NCBI GenBank assembly: GCA_965223355.1
Contig: CBDCWE010000003.1
Location: forward strand, 620,001 to 684,000
Length of the DNA: 64,000 nucleotides
From: Tectiglobus sp965223355
GTDB lineage: Bacteria; Pseudomonadota; Alphaproteobacteria; Rhizobiales; Hyphomicrobiaceae
Direction of reading: 5' to 3'
Made by a program: the position numbers and the translations under genes. The notes beneath the pieces are model-generated. The model was not told the DNA's origin. It ran no database searches and was given only the letters and a program-made list of their open reading frames with translations. How positions within the stretch are numbered: the first letter of the stretch is position 1; every line of letters starts with the position of its first letter. This document shows, piece by piece, positions 64,000-64,000 of the stretch.

Positions 64000-64000
64000 T

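Overview
The window is a GC-rich stretch of an alphaproteobacterial chromosome, most likely Hyphomicrobiales-like. That placement rests on gene content and order: petABC followed by mtnP, trmL with hemF nearby, htpX-rsmB-heparinase-purH, a NUDIX-DUF6111-cca operon, an HvrA/H-NS-type protein and a DUF1674 protein. No rRNA and no CRISPR array is visible. One tRNA gene, tRNA-Lys(UUU), is present.

Layout. 1-686: 5' part of ribA (minus). 1.1-5.0 kb: a tight five-gene minus-strand operon for acid-sugar or keto-acid catabolism (PEP-mutase-like lyase, SDR, GNAT, OtnI-like, DenD-like). 5.1-8.6 kb: arfB, prpD, a GFA-type zinc protein and a small exported protein. 9.4-15.2 kb: plus-strand valine/branched-chain catabolic cluster (old yellow enzyme, class IV aminotransferase, isobutyryl-CoA dehydrogenase-like, HIBCH, family III CoA transferase). 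15.6-17.2 kb: flavin monooxygenase and tRNA-Lys. 17.5-20.9 kb: methylthioadenosine and adenine salvage (mtnA, apt, mtnP). 21.0-23.8 kb: cytochrome bc1 operon with a clear terminator. 24-31 kb: trmL, SDR, lemA plus M48 protease, ABC exporter, and hemF with a perfect FNR/FixK box upstream. 31-35.6 kb: lytic-transglycosylase-like protein, NUDIX-DUF6111-cca, H-NS family protein. 35.6-36.9 kb: a gene-free nest of palindromic elements. 36.9-44.5 kb: threonine-dehydratase-like gene, IS110 remnant, alkB, dnaK-dnaJ, flavin reductase, pyrF. 44.5-53.9 kb: trmD, an unusual rplS, purH, heparinase-like gene, rsmB, htpX. 53.9-58 kb: accessory island with fragments of IS66, IS1595 and IS3, a ParDE-type toxin-antitoxin pair and an AAA/Orc1-like ATPase. 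58-64 kb: LLM flavin oxidoreductase, Asp/Glu-racemase-fold enzyme, LysR regulator and the start of a dipeptide-type ABC transporter.

The most unusual content is not a gene. At least two families of short palindromic elements, called A (seven copies, about 137 bp, two hairpins) and B (three copies), are scattered through the window, always bounded by TA. In four cases (CaiB-like gene, threonine-dehydratase-like gene, rsmB, AAA ATPase) the terminal TAG of the element is the stop codon of the adjacent gene. Copies differ by paired, compensatory changes in the hairpin arms. Further inverted-repeat elements (C, D, E, F) lie in other gaps, some nested. This looks like a TA-targeting MITE-like system tolerated at stop codons, possibly serving as 3' hairpins.
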